Below are positions 41,658-51,981 of a DNA stretch of 64,000 nt, one piece after another. Below the pieces are notes generated by a model, which worked only from the letters and a program-made list of their open reading frames with translations, was not told the origin of the DNA and made no database searches. This DNA comes from Linepithema humile. Its lineage: Eukaryota > Arthropoda > Insecta > Hymenoptera > Formicidae. The translations under genes were made by a program, and so were the position numbers. The stretch covers positions 31,154,931-31,218,930 of the forward strand of contig NC_090128.1 of the NCBI RefSeq assembly GCF_040581485.1, in the 5' to 3' direction. The stretch's first letter is position 1. The number at the start of each line of letters is the position of its first letter.

Positions 41658-42381
41658 TTACAACTCCGCAAAGACCTGAGTCACCAGTTCACAATCAATT
41701 ATATTATTCTTATCGAATAAATCGCTTTTGCGAATCGCCACGTGATCGGGATCCTTCGCATTCCTCGCGATTTCTGAAAAGTGTGCGAACTTGACATCAA
41801 CCGTACCAGTGATGTTGTTCAACGAATGATTGATACAGTCTACGCAATATTCAAGTGCAAACATGTTACACACGGTTTGGTTTGACATGATTAAACATAA
41901 TGCTGATGTTGCCAGGCGCATTACTTTTAGGTTGTTCATTTTTCCAAAACTTAACATGCAGTGTCCAACGGTCTGAAACGGTGCTTCGTCCGCATCATTC
42001 TTAAAGAAGCTGGCGATGATGCTCCGTTGATTCATGAGTTCTTTCCATACGTCGTATGATAGACGTAGCTCCTTGCCATGGTTGTCACCGAGAGCGATTT
42101 CCACACGGCTCGGCGTTGAGACGTTGATTCCGATGTCGAGATATTTGTAACTGGTTTTTGTCAACGGGTATCTTCTAACCAAGATCCTAGATGATTCTTT
42201 TTCCATCTTTGACATATTACTTTTTTGTTTTCTGTGAAAAAATAAATTGTTAGTTTAAAAGTATAACAATTAAGTTTAAAGATGTGGCTAAAGAAACAAC
42301 ATACTCGTTGGGTAATTGCAGCTTCTTCGCACTCTGCTGTTCGTTGATCTGATTATTCACGGTTGACATGGTGCAAAACAT
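41658..42381 (-). CDS. Polinton right-end protein, spliced, 216 residues, unknown
   Basis: Exon 1 42381-42305 (second possible ATG at 42369), intron 42304-42232 (73 nt, GTATGT...TTTCACAG), exon 2 42231-41658. Splicing keeps frame through a split Glu codon. The initiator CAGTCG (about 42435) and TACATAAGG (about 42471) of the right promoter block lie upstream. The protein has several cysteines in its second half ('SALCLIMSNQTVCNMF', 'EYCVDCINHSL') and no motif I recognise. AATAAA follows the stop. Its location beside POLB and shared promoter suggest an early role. Confidence 0.65.
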
Positions 42382-42428
42382 CGTTGCTAGTAAACGTCAC
42401 AGCGAACTAGTGATTTTCTCAATGATTT

Positions 42429-42560
42429 CGAACGACTGATGGTTCCTATTCTTTTTCACTTACCTTATGTACCCGCTTGTTGCACACGACATTGATTAAA
42501 ACTATCGATGGTTCATATTTGCATTAACAATCCTTATCTTATCTCTTCCGGGAATTATTG
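42429..42560 (-). promoter_or_regulatory. Right-end promoter block
   Basis: Same order as at the left end: TTCCCGGAAGAGATAAG, GTCGTGTGCAACAAGCGGG, then TACATAAGG (one change from TATATAAGG) and CAGTCG about 33 bp on. Confidence 0.7.
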
Positions 42561-42699
42561 TGATCTGATACCCCCCACCATTCCAAAATTACCTCCTCTC
42601 CTCCAAACACGATGACGCATCTAGCAACATGGCGATGCCTACAATTTGTATTAACAATCATTATCACACCCTCTAAGAAACGGCGCTCAAATGCTGCCT

Positions 42700-43073
42700 T
42701 TTTGTTCTAAAATACAGCGATGACGCAATCCGTAAACCTGCACGAACCTGCATACTATAAACATTGCGATTCCAACAACATAGCGCTCTACTTTGATGTG
42801 TAGAAAAAAAACCATAGGATGTAAACACAGTTCTCTTTCCAATAAACAATCCTTATCTTTTCCGGGAATCCTTATCTTGCGATTTGTATTAACAATCCTT
42901 ATCTTCCGGGAATTATTGTAATCTGATACCCCTACCACTCCACATTTACCCCCTCTCCTCCAAAAACGATGACGTTATTACCCCCTCCACTGTTATCCGA
43001 TACCCCTCTTCCCCTCTTCACCCGCGCACCCCCTCATTGCCCCGTGGGTTAGAACCCCCATAGTATAACTACT
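42700..43073 (-). repeat. Right terminal inverted repeat of the Polinton
   Basis: Inverted mate of 26989-27364, with TTCCCGGAA palindromes at 42904-42912 and 42860-42868. Followed by the TACATA duplication at 43074-43079. Confidence 0.95.
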
Positions 43074-43367
43074 TACATATATCGCACACTTGCATGAAAA
43101 GTGACACAAGTCAAATTTTTTCGAATTTTGTTTTGTGTACTGATTGTGTTTTAAATATATCGGTCTTCAATTAATAAAAGTGATAGAAGTTGAATTTAAA
43201 TACTTTCCGCGTGAATCCGATATGTTTAGTACTGCTGTAAATAATTAATGTTAAAATTATTGTTTAACCAAGTAAAGACATGTGAAATTATTGTCCGTAA
43301 AATCAAGCTTGCTTCAGACAATTTATAACTTGCGACAGAATTTAAGATAAAAACTAATTTATTATAT

Positions 43368-43753
43368 TGTTGCGCCCGCAGAACGAGATATCACACGCGT
43401 CAACAGAACTCGCGGAAAATTAGTAAAACAACACAACACTTAATAAGAGAAAACACTTTAATTATAAACACTTAACAAATAGTAACCGAGAATACAATTT
43501 AATTATCAGAGCTGTCATAAACGTCCGCCCGAGCAGACAGCTACCGAAGATCTGACATATGACAGCTTGTTTACAAACTGTCATAGAGACCCTTTAAACC
43601 GCTAATCGGTATCGTCTTGACGACAAATATAAGAATAACTCTTGTTATTTACAAATGCCATATGGCTTTAACTTTATAGTGACCGATCGATATTATCGAT
43701 CGGTCCGTCGACTGTAACACACAGCATCAGCGGCGAAAAGCACAGACGTAACA
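43368..43753 (-). repeat. 3' LTR of the decayed Gypsy element
   Basis: 386 bp, TGTTACG...GCAACA on the minus strand. U3 holds a perfect palindrome, GACCGATCGAT-att-ATCGATCGGTC (43681-43705), also present in the 5' LTR. A polypurine tract (gaagaaggggggcag) precedes it. Confidence 0.9.
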
Positions 43754-44624
43754 CTGCCCCCCTTCTTCAAGATTGTCGTCCCGACAATTTTTCTTGAAAT
43801 TAATCCAGGAAGGTTAATTGTTATCCTTGAACTTGTAGTGTCGACTCCAGGGCATTTCAACGACTTCCTGCTCTATCTTGTGCTGCTGCATCAAGTTACC
43901 GAGCACCGTTATCTTGATCCTAATCGAACACCTTTAAATTCGAAAAAACTGTCGACTCCAGGGTACCCTCTTGGTTTCCTTGCTCTATCTTGTGCTGTTG
44001 CAACAAGTTACCGAGCACCAATCCAGGTCCCAATCGATTAACTTCCTCTCGCCATCTTCAATTCCTATGCCGCCGCTCTTCACAATTCTTCGGACAAGAG
44101 AGGGGTATCTGCCGTGGACCCATCGCCCTAAAAAGGACTTCTCAAGTCTCTGCCTCAGCATTTACTCTTCGGCCCACAGGAAAACCACGGTCAAAAACCG
44201 TGGGCGAGGCAGTCCTTGTTGAAAATGTGTGAAGAATGTCCGGAAAAATTTCTTGAAAACGAGAAAGAAATCCATCTCTCCAGATTTATTCTTCCAAAGA
44301 AATTTCTTACCTTAAAATACATAAAAACTTTAAACAGATAAATCGTCCTTTTAAAATAAATATTTACATTAATCGTTATAGTCATACAATTATTTGAATA
44401 GTTTTCAATTTTTTTTTTTTAACTCTGTTATACTTTAACTCAAAGTTTGTCTCGGAATATACGGAGCTAATCTATCTAAATAAATAATCTTCTTCTTGTG
44501 TTTTTTTTATTTTTGAATACAAAAGACAACATCACTTAATTTTTTTATAATTCTATACGGACCTTCCCAATAACTTTGCAATTTGGGTGTTCTACCTTTA
44601 ACCCTACAAGGATTATAAAACCAA
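43754..44624 (-). other. 3' untranslated part of the Gypsy element, with a 111-bp duplication
   Basis: GTCGACTCCAGGG occurs at 43840 and 43951, and tctatcttgtgctg at 43872 and 43984, a diverged tandem pair. The end near 44460-44624 encodes the last part of integrase ('YWEGPYRIIKKLSDVVF') interrupted by the R1-clade insertion and followed by stops. Confidence 0.6.
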
Positions 44625-44657
44625 ACCTCATGTCCCTCCTTTTTTTTTTTTTTTTTT

Positions 44658-45169
44658 GGTAAGGCGGGGGAAATCCTTTATGGATACCCTCGGGACTCGG
44701 GGGAGAGCCCGAGGGTTATGTGGGAGTCCCTCAGGGAAGGTGTCCCTGAGGTATACCCACTAAAACCCCCGCCGGTAGCCATCCTAACCCATAGTAAGAG
44801 GGGGTGAGGCATCGCCAGCGGCATTCATCTCACCCCCTCTTGGGGTTTGGCCGAGTATCGGCCTCTTCCTGGTAAGGGGAAGAGGGAGAACTTCTCCCTT
44901 CTTCCCCCAACCCTGACTGTTTCTTCTCTAAGGGGGGAAGACTGGGCTACCACAGTCTCCCCCGCCCTCCCTGGTTTATGTGGGGGGCCGGGACCACCGT
45001 GAGCCCCCGCTCACGGATGGCCCCCACTGGGGGAGGAGGGATTAAGTACCCCCCTCTCCCAGCCTGTGTATGTTTTTGGGGAGATCCCTATTGGGACGTT
45101 GCTCCCCAGGGGGTCCCTCAGATTAAAAGGTGGTTTGAGCGCCACCATCTGAGAGGCCCCCTACTCTCG
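44658..45169 (-). other. 3' UTR of the R1-clade element, with strong hairpins
   Basis: Two hairpins: CCTCAGGGA/TCCCTGAGG with a 5-nt loop (44729-44751) and GGGGAAGaGGGAGAA/TTCTCCCttCTTCCCC near 44877-44909. Such 3' structures can mark RNA for the element's own reverse transcriptase. Confidence 0.6.
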
Positions 45170-48100
45170 TCAGTCCCCGATTGAGACTGGTAAACGGCGA
45201 CGAGGGGGAATTGCTCTCCTCCGTCGCAAAACCGCAGTCGGGGGAGCACCCCCGTCGCCGCTGCCTCTCCTCCTTCTTCTCGAAGGGGGGGGAGGCGGGG
45301 AGGGTGGCGGAGTACTGTCCGCCACCTCCACCTCCCCTCTTCTGATTCGCTCCGCCTCCTCCTTCTGCGACATTACGGCGCCGCAGAAGTCAGAGGCGGC
45401 CTTCCATTTATCCTCCCCTTCCAGCATTGCCTTGATCAATGCCGGAAGGGAGAGGTCTCCGCCGACCACTGCGGTCAGGACCCGACGCTCCTCCTCCCAT
45501 GCGCTGCACTCTTGAAGAGTGTGTTGCGCCGAGTCCCGACCGGCCGCACAGTGGTGGCAACCCGTCGTATGCTCCCGACCGATCCTGCACAGGTAATCAC
45601 CGAAGCAGCCGTGCCCGGTGAGTACCTGTGTCAGGTGGAACTGAAGTCCTCGTCCTCTCCTGTCTACCCATTCCGGTAGACAGGGCTGGATGGCGTGGGT
45701 GGTCCATCTGCCCGTCGCAGAATCCGCCATGGCCTCTTGCCATTCGGATATTGCACTGCGACGGGCCTCCTTCCTGATTCTGTCCACGGCCCTTGGTCTT
45801 AGACGGGCGCTCCCGGTGCGGTCTGGGTCCCTCGTACGCCGATAAACCTCGGCGTACGAGTTCGCCAGGAACTCGACCGGGAGGAGGCCCGCCAGGGCCG
45901 TGGCCGCCACGAACGACGTCGTGCAGTAGGACCGAATTATCCTAACGGCCAACCGGCGTTGTTGGCGATGAATCATCGCTTTGATTCGCCGGCTGGCCAG
46001 GACTTTATCGGCCCATACCGGTGCCCCGTACAGGGACACCGACTGCACGACATTGGCGTATAAGCGCCGAACTTTGACGTTCGGCCCACCCACGTTGGGC
46101 AGGAGACGGCCTAGCGCAGCCGCCATCCTGTCCGCTTTGGGGACGATTTGCTTAAAGTGCTGTTCGAATCCCCAAAGCCCATCCAGAGTGAGGCCCAGAT
46201 ATTTCATCTGGGTCCCCACTAGGACTCGGACTTCCCCCACCCACATTTGGATGGGGGGAGGACGCCCCATGGCCTTGTTGTAAAAGAACAAGGCTTCCGT
46301 CTTGTGCGGGGCGACCTCCAGTCCCATATCTCTGATGGAGCATACGACGGCTCGAGTTGCGGCATTAGCCGCATCCCGAGCCTCTACCCATGTCTCCCCC
46401 CGGGCCACTATAAGTGTGTCGTCTGCATAGCAGAGCAGACGACAGCCCAGGGGAAGCGCCGTGCGGAGCACTCTATCATATGCGAGATTCCACAGCAGGG
46501 GGCCTAAAACTGACCCCTGTGGAACCCCGCAGTGCATTGGCCTTCTGCTTACACGCTCCAGTTGGTCTTTGTACTGGAGCGTTCTGTCGCGGAAGTAGTC
46601 CCAAACTACATCCCTTAAATAGTGGGGGAGGCCATGATGGTCCATGGCCACCCCCACCCAGTCCCAGGGGAGGGAGTTAAATGCGTTGACAATATCTAGA
46701 GACACTGCCAGTGCCACCTCTCCCTCCCCTACAATTTGGTCCGAGAGGGCCCTCAGGTGCAGAATCGCATCTGTAGTAGAGCGACCCTCCCGGAAACCAA
46801 ACTGGTCATCACTTAAGTCGGGACCAATCCGCGACAGATGCTGGACGATTCGGTCAGCAATTATTCTCTCGAACAACTTGCTGACCTCGTCCAGCAGGCA
46901 AATCGGCCTGTAGGCAGAAGGCTGCTCCGCCGGCTTCCCCTCTTTGTGGATGAGAGCCAGATTGGCTGTTTTCCACGCCGAGGGGAAGGAGCCCGTCTTG
47001 AGGCAGGTGTTGTACAACCTCCTCAGGCGGGCCCCTACTCCACCAAAGACCAAGGCCCAAACTCGACCAGGGATCCCATCCGGACCGGGGGCCTTTCCAG
47101 CCGCCCCCAGTCTTTTAGCTGCCTCGGAGAGCTCTCTTCCTGAGATTTCCAGGTCCTCGGACCAGGGGGGAGGGTCCCTCCTCGGGGGGATGCAAGCATC
47201 CCTTACGGGGAAGAGGGTCTCCACCACCTGGCCGAGAAACTCCGGATCGAGCGTCTCCGAGATGGGGGGCGCCGCCGGTCTTAGCCTGTTCAGGACTATC
47301 CGGTACGGACGCCCCCATGGGTCCCTGTCGAGTTCCGCGATCAGTTCATCCCAGGCCTTGGCCTTGGCCCTGCGAATGGCCGACCGCAGTGCATCCCTTG
47401 CGGCAAGGTATACACCGCGCGCCATCGCAGTCTCTTCATCGTCCCCACCCGCCCTTCGTCGGGCCCTGAGGAGATCGCGTCGGGCCGAATTGGCCTCTCT
47501 ACGGAGTTCCGCGATCTCCTCGTTCCACCAGTACGCCGCCCGACGAGGGGCGGGTTTTGATCGGGGCATGGCCGCGTCACAGATACGCGTGACCACACCC
47601 ACGATCTCGGCGGCCTCTTCTTCGGTATCGACGTGGGCGGGAGACTCCGCCCACGTCTCCAACAAGGCCGCCGCCTCCAACCGGTCCTGGCTGAGTTTGG
47701 CCAGGACCCATCTGCGTGGGGGTCTATCTCCCCTCCGCAGGCGCCGGAGCAGCACGTCCCTGGGGGTGGCCGTCAGGACCACCTCTATGATCAGGTGGTC
47801 CGACAGGGACTCGGTGTCCGTCACCCTCCAGGACTCCACTAATCGCGCAGCCCGTGAGGAGGCCCACGTCAAGTCAACTATGGACTCCCCACGGGGATGC
47901 ACGCACGTACTCGCGGACCCCGTGTTTAATTGCACGAGGTCCAGCTCCGACGCCCATCTCATCACGCACTCACCCCTAGTATCGGTGGACCGGGAACCCC
48001 ATGCCATATTCCAGGCGTTGAAGTCCCCGGCCACCAACACAGGATGGGGGAGGCATCGGCGAATGCCCCCCCCCATCTCCCGCAGGAGATGTAGGAAATC

Positions 48101-48397
48101 GGGGTGAGACATGCTGCGGGAAGTATAGACCCCCACCACCCTTAGGGCACCCCACCGCGCGATGACGTATCCCCTCCCCTTCTCCAACAAGGATACGGGG
48201 GGGGAGCGCGGGGAGTCCCTTCTTACGATGGCAGCGAAGCCATCATCGGACGCGACCCAATTGGGATTGGAGCCGGGTACCCTGTATGGCTCCGCCACCA
48301 CTCCCAGCCCTGCGTCACGCTCGTTCAGGTCCTGAAGGAAAAGATCCTGGGCCTGAACGGCGTGATTCAGGTTCGCCTGCAGGAGTCTCGTAGACAT
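45170..48397 (-). CDS. R1-clade ORF2: AP endonuclease, reverse transcriptase, CCHC tail
   Basis: 1075 residues, open throughout. Endonuclease: 'ANLNHAVQAQDLF', 'VVAEPYR', 'VLVAGDFNAWN', 'SDHLIIEV'. Reverse transcriptase: 'FGFREGRSTTDA', 'AVSLDIVNAFNSL', 'GVPQGSVLGPLLWN', catalytic 'CYADDTLIV'. The C-terminal cysteine-histidine motif is 'TGCHHCAAGRDSAQHTLQEC'. The order and the AEPY motif fit R1/TRAS-type elements. It nicks target DNA and copies its RNA there. The start lies 8 nt after the ORF1 stop, inside a hairpin. Confidence 0.93.
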   Translation of the reverse strand: MSTRLLQANLNHAVQAQDLFLQDLNERDAGLGVVAEPYRVPGSNPNWVASDDGFAAIVRRDSPRSPPVSLLEKGRGYVIARWGALRVVGVYTSRSMSHPDFLHLLREMGGGIRRCLPHPVLVAGDFNAWNMAWGSRSTDTRGECVMRWASELDLVQLNTGSASTCVHPRGESIVDLTWASSRAARLVESWRVTDTESLSDHLIIEVVLTATPRDVLLRRLRRGDRPPRRWVLAKLSQDRLEAAALLETWAESPAHVDTEEEAAEIVGVVTRICDAAMPRSKPAPRRAAYWWNEEIAELRREANSARRDLLRARRRAGGDDEETAMARGVYLAARDALRSAIRRAKAKAWDELIAELDRDPWGRPYRIVLNRLRPAAPPISETLDPEFLGQVVETLFPVRDACIPPRRDPPPWSEDLEISGRELSEAAKRLGAAGKAPGPDGIPGRVWALVFGGVGARLRRLYNTCLKTGSFPSAWKTANLALIHKEGKPAEQPSAYRPICLLDEVSKLFERIIADRIVQHLSRIGPDLSDDQFGFREGRSTTDAILHLRALSDQIVGEGEVALAVSLDIVNAFNSLPWDWVGVAMDHHGLPHYLRDVVWDYFRDRTLQYKDQLERVSRRPMHCGVPQGSVLGPLLWNLAYDRVLRTALPLGCRLLCYADDTLIVARGETWVEARDAANAATRAVVCSIRDMGLEVAPHKTEALFFYNKAMGRPPPIQMWVGEVRVLVGTQMKYLGLTLDGLWGFEQHFKQIVPKADRMAAALGRLLPNVGGPNVKVRRLYANVVQSVSLYGAPVWADKVLASRRIKAMIHRQQRRLAVRIIRSYCTTSFVAATALAGLLPVEFLANSYAEVYRRTRDPDRTGSARLRPRAVDRIRKEARRSAISEWQEAMADSATGRWTTHAIQPCLPEWVDRRGRGLQFHLTQVLTGHGCFGDYLCRIGREHTTGCHHCAAGRDSAQHTLQECSAWEEERRVLTAVVGGDLSLPALIKAMLEGEDKWKAASDFCGAVMSQKEEAERIRRGEVEVADSTPPPSPPPPPSRRRRRGSGDGGAPPTAVLRRRRAIPPRRRLPVSIGD

Positions 48398-48431
48398 TGT
48401 TGAGTCTACGAAGACCCGTTACTCCTGCAGG
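48371..48431 (-). promoter_or_regulatory. Two-part RNA hairpin around the ORF1 stop and ORF2 start
   Basis: Outer stem of 11 perfect pairs (48376-48386 with 48421-48431), inner stem of 8 (48388-48395 with 48404-48411), 8-nt loop. ORF1 stop (48406-48408) is in one arm; ORF2 ATG (48395-48397) straddles loop and arm. Confidence 0.75.
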
Positions 48432-51054
48432 CTGAGCTCCATTGCACCCTCATTGGTGGGGTGCTGCGAGGGGGTAGGCTCGCAGTCCATGGCCTGGGGG
48501 GGGCAGGGCCCCTCCAGGGCAGGCAGAATCGCCGCTGCCTGTTTCTTCCCCTTTTTTTGTTGGGGGGGGGTGTCGGGACCGTCCCCCCCTTTTTCTTCTT
48601 CTCCCCATTTTTCGGGGCCTTGCATGCCGGTCCCCCTGCTCTATGGGAGGCCGGTCTTCCTGCTGCCTGGCACACGACACAATGTGCCGGTGCCGTGCAC
48701 GTCCTGGCCTCGTGCCCCTCGGTGCCACAGCGGTAACAGCATTTTCTGCGGTCCGCATTGCCCGAGGGACATTTAGCCTGCACGTGCCCCATCTCCAGGC
48801 ATCTATGGCACTGGAGGGGCCGTGCGTCGAGCAGTTCCACCTTGAAGGGGAACCACCCTATTGCGATCTGGCCCGTTTTGGTGGCCTTGATAGCCACCTC
48901 CAAGGGACAACGGACCCAGGCGGATCTTATGCCTCTCCCCGATGTTTTAAGGTCCCCCACCTTTATATCGGCGGGGGAGCATTCTCCTAATTCCGCCACT
49001 ACTCAAGTGATATCCTCGGGCGTGACGGATGGATCTGTTCCGCTAATCCGGATCTCACCCATTTTTTGGGGGCGGGCGATCCGGATTTCGGGATTATCCG
49101 CGAACAGGTCGACCATGCTTTTGGCCAACCTGTCCGCTTCAGCCTTTCTGTCGGGACCCGACAGTTGCACCAGCATGGCCCCTGTCTGGGCATTGCCGAG
49201 CGTCATTTTCCCAGAGATCCCAAGGTTCTTCAGCGAGATCTTCTCCCGCATCTGCCTCACCGTTGCGGAGTACTCACCCTCCGGGCAGGTGAGTGTGATC
49301 GCAGCAGTGCGGGGGTTCTTCCTCTTCTTTCCCCCCTTCTTCCTTCCACCCTCTTGGGAGGGGGGAGGGGGGGGAGGTTTGGGAACTGCTTTGATCCCTT
49401 CTGCCTTAGGGGGGATTTTCTTTTTCCCCCTTTTCGTGACCGTCGCCCAGGATTGTTGCTCCTCCTCCCGCCGAGTTACGGCGGCAGAAGGGGCAGCGGG
49501 GGCGGTCTTGTCCCCTCCAGGGGGAGTCGGAGGACCCGGCTTTTTGCTCGGGTCCTTCTTCTTCTCCGTAGGGGGAGGAGGAGGGCCGGCATTGGGCTGT
49601 CGCGAGGCGGCGGACCGTTGTTCCGGCTCCTTCTTCTTCCCCTTCTTTCCTCCTTTCTTCTTTGAGACCCCAGTGGGGGGAACCACCGCCTTAACGGGGG
49701 GTGGACCCGAACCACTAGGGGACTCGGAAGGGAGGGGGTCAGGCAAGGAGGGGGGAGGGAGTCTCAACTCAATGAGCTCCCTCATTTCCTTCATCTCCTT
49801 TCTCCACTCCTCCCTCATCTGACCCATCAGTACCCGCCCTAGAATGGTAGCCGACTCGTCACCGTGTAGAAGCACGTTACTTGTGACGGCCGGAAGGGGG
49901 GTGTCAGCCAATATCTTGCTGACCCCCTTAATCGGGGGCCTTCTGGCGGGGTGAGCCGCCTTCTCCTTTTCAATGGAACGGAGGACATCGAGAGAGGGCC
50001 CCGGGGAGGGGAGAATCCCCCCCAGCCCCCCTCCGCTTTCATCTTCCTCCATCCTTTCCTCCTCCTCCGTTTCCCCATCCACTGGTATTAAGGGAGAGGG
50101 GGGAGGGGAGGTTCTCTTCAATTCCTCCATTTCCTTTCGGAGGTTACGAATTTCCTCCTCCATTCGACGGTTAGCCGCTATTAGATCCTCCACCTGCGGG
50201 CTAACGGAGGAGGGAGCTCTCCCGGCCTGAAGGTCATAGTGACCCGTCTCAGTGCGGGCCGCCAGGACCCTGGTGCCCGCCTCAATCCTGTAGGCCGCGT
50301 CGTACAGGAGCTTTTGCAAGCGGCCATGCATGCCGCAGCCTTTTTGTGCCACCGTCATAATGGCCTTTACCTCTTTGTCCAGGGCGTTCACGACGTCCTG
50401 GACGGATGAGTCCGCCAGCTGCTTTGCACAAGTCACCGTCGACTTCACGTGCGTCTTGTACCTTCTCACCGTTTTATCGATGGTCTCGGTACCCTCCTCT
50501 ATGGCGAGGGCAAGCTCCTCATTCCTCTCAACCTTTAGGAACTCCTTCCTTTCCCTTAATTTCCCAGCAGTGTACTGCCCTACATGGCTGGGTGAGTTAG
50601 CAGGGCGGCCCTGCTTCTTCTTCCTCAGGTGTCGGGAAGGTGGACTGTCCGCGTCTTCGTCCTCGGAGGATATCTGTAGGCCCGCGGTCTTCGTGGTCAC
50701 CTGCCTCTTCCTTTTGCTCCTCCTGGGTTGGGAATTCTTCCCCCCAAGATCGGAGCTCGATCCGACCGAGATGTGTGAGGTGTCGGTCATCTCCGCGTCC
50801 CCCTCGGAATTAGACATGACAAGGGTATTGTCTGTCTCTTCCGAGTCCCCTCCATTAGCCCCTTCAGGCTTCTTGTCTTTGGCTCCTCCCCCCCTCAATT
50901 CCTCAGGAGAGAAAGAGGTGGTGGCCTCCGACACATCCATACGCCGGTGTCTGGCGTTTTCCACCTGCGTCACGACACAGGTGTGTTGCGATTGCTCGCA
51001 CTCCTCCTCCAAATCCAAAAAATTAAAGTGATCCATTCTTGGTATCGAACCCAC
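48406..51054 (-). pseudogene. R1-clade ORF1 (Gag-like), one premature stop
   Basis: The frame opens at 51054 and runs about 880 codons, with one in-frame TGA at 49003-49005, most simply a CGA to TGA change. Before it: an acidic N-terminus, Lys/Pro-rich low-complexity region, coiled coil (about 280-310) and an RRM-like start of the Gag domain. After it: three zinc knuckles, 'CHRCLEMGHVQAKC', 'CCYRCGTEGHEARTC' and 'CVVCQAAGRPASH'. ORF1 binds the RNA. With the stop, the knuckles would be lost unless the stop is read through. Confidence 0.85.
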
Positions 51055-51966
51055 AACCCATCACGGCTTCGCCGACCGGGCATGCCCAGTTACCCCCGAG
51101 TTCCCCCGGGGAGTCGGCATATGGCTCTGGCACCGGGAAAAAACATCCGGTGCACGGGCCTCCAGCCCCCTACACACCCCTGGTTTAACCCAGGGGTTTT
51201 CAGGGGTCCCACATCTCCGACCTGTGGGCACCGTGATGGGCGCCGCCACGCGGGGGGCCCCACGGACGGATGGGGCGGAGGGTCGTTGCGACACAACCAA
51301 CCGCCTTGCCCGCCGTGGCAACCAGCAAGCCCACTCCTCGTCCGCCCACTCTGGGACCGGTAATGAGTTACCGGGACGCACTCCGAGAGTGTGCGGACCT
51401 CGCTACTCGACCCCGACCTCAGAATACTTCTGAGCGGCTCGAGCAGCCATCAGGCCAGGCCGGAAACCGCGAGCTATGCTCCCAGAATCCGCCCCAGCCC
51501 CCCCCACCGTCCGACCCTGCCTCAGATTACCTCCGAGCGGCTCGGAACGGCCCGGCCCGACGAGCCCGGTGAATTCCGGGACATCGACGGCCCGTCGCTC
51601 CCCTTCACGCTCGCGTACACAGGGACCACGTCCCCGTACCGTTTGAGCGGAGAGGGAGAGCCACCCCTGTTGTGGGACACCGCTTCCTCCCATGCCAGGC
51701 CGCATCCTGTCCACCCCCTTGATCGGAGGAGGAAGGATCGGCCCCAGACACAAGAGGACCGGCACCCACATCCCTTCCCTTTAGACAGGGCCACCGAAGT
51801 GACCCCACCAGAGACCCGTCCCGCCGGAGCAGCAGCCCCGGCCAGGACAGGCCTCAACAGTGGGGGGAGCACCCCCCTGACCAGCCGCCCCACTGGGCTA
51901 CGAGCCTGGCCGCCCGTGCACGGAGGGGAGATTGAAATCTCCCCCTAACGGTGCCGTGCCACCGGG
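51055..51966 (-). other. 5' UTR of the R1-clade element
   Basis: GC-rich, about 910 bp, no supported gene; frames seen on the plus strand follow from the composition. An internal promoter is expected here but I cannot point to it. Confidence 0.5.
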
Positions 51967-51981
51967 ACCTCATGTCCCTCC

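Larger units (their letters stand above)
26989..43073. mobile_element. Complete Polinton/Maverick (16,085 bp)
   Basis: Inverted ends start AGTAGTTATACTATGGGG and the 6-bp duplication is perfect. It encodes protein-primed polymerase B, integrase, packaging ATPase, adenain-type protease, major capsid protein and penton-like protein, the full set of the virus-like Polintons (related to adintoviruses). Gene blocks: plus 27558-28529; minus 29102-28956 and 30288-29749 back to 33386; plus 33525-37447; minus 41336-37622; minus 42381-41658. Most frames are open, so insertion is probably recent. It lies in the first intron of LRR copy B. Copy A at about 340 shows the empty site. Confidence 0.97.
44640..51966 (-). 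mobile_element. Full-length R1-clade non-LTR retrotransposon (7.3 kb)
   Basis: Poly(A) end at 44640-44657 (T run on plus), 15-bp target duplication acctcatgtccctcc (44625-44639, 51967-51981), two frames. It is strikingly GC-rich in an AT-rich region. It interrupts the integrase region of the Gypsy element. The full 5' end and intact second frame point to a recent insertion. Confidence 0.93.

Noticed and set aside
46944..48107. A 387-codon plus-strand frame opposite the R1-clade ORF2
   Set aside because: It is a mirror frame made possible by the GC-rich composition of ORF2; the minus strand has all the family motifs.
48758..49822. A 354-codon plus-strand frame opposite R1-clade ORF1
   Set aside because: Low-complexity shadow of the Lys/Pro/Glu-rich ORF1 sequence.
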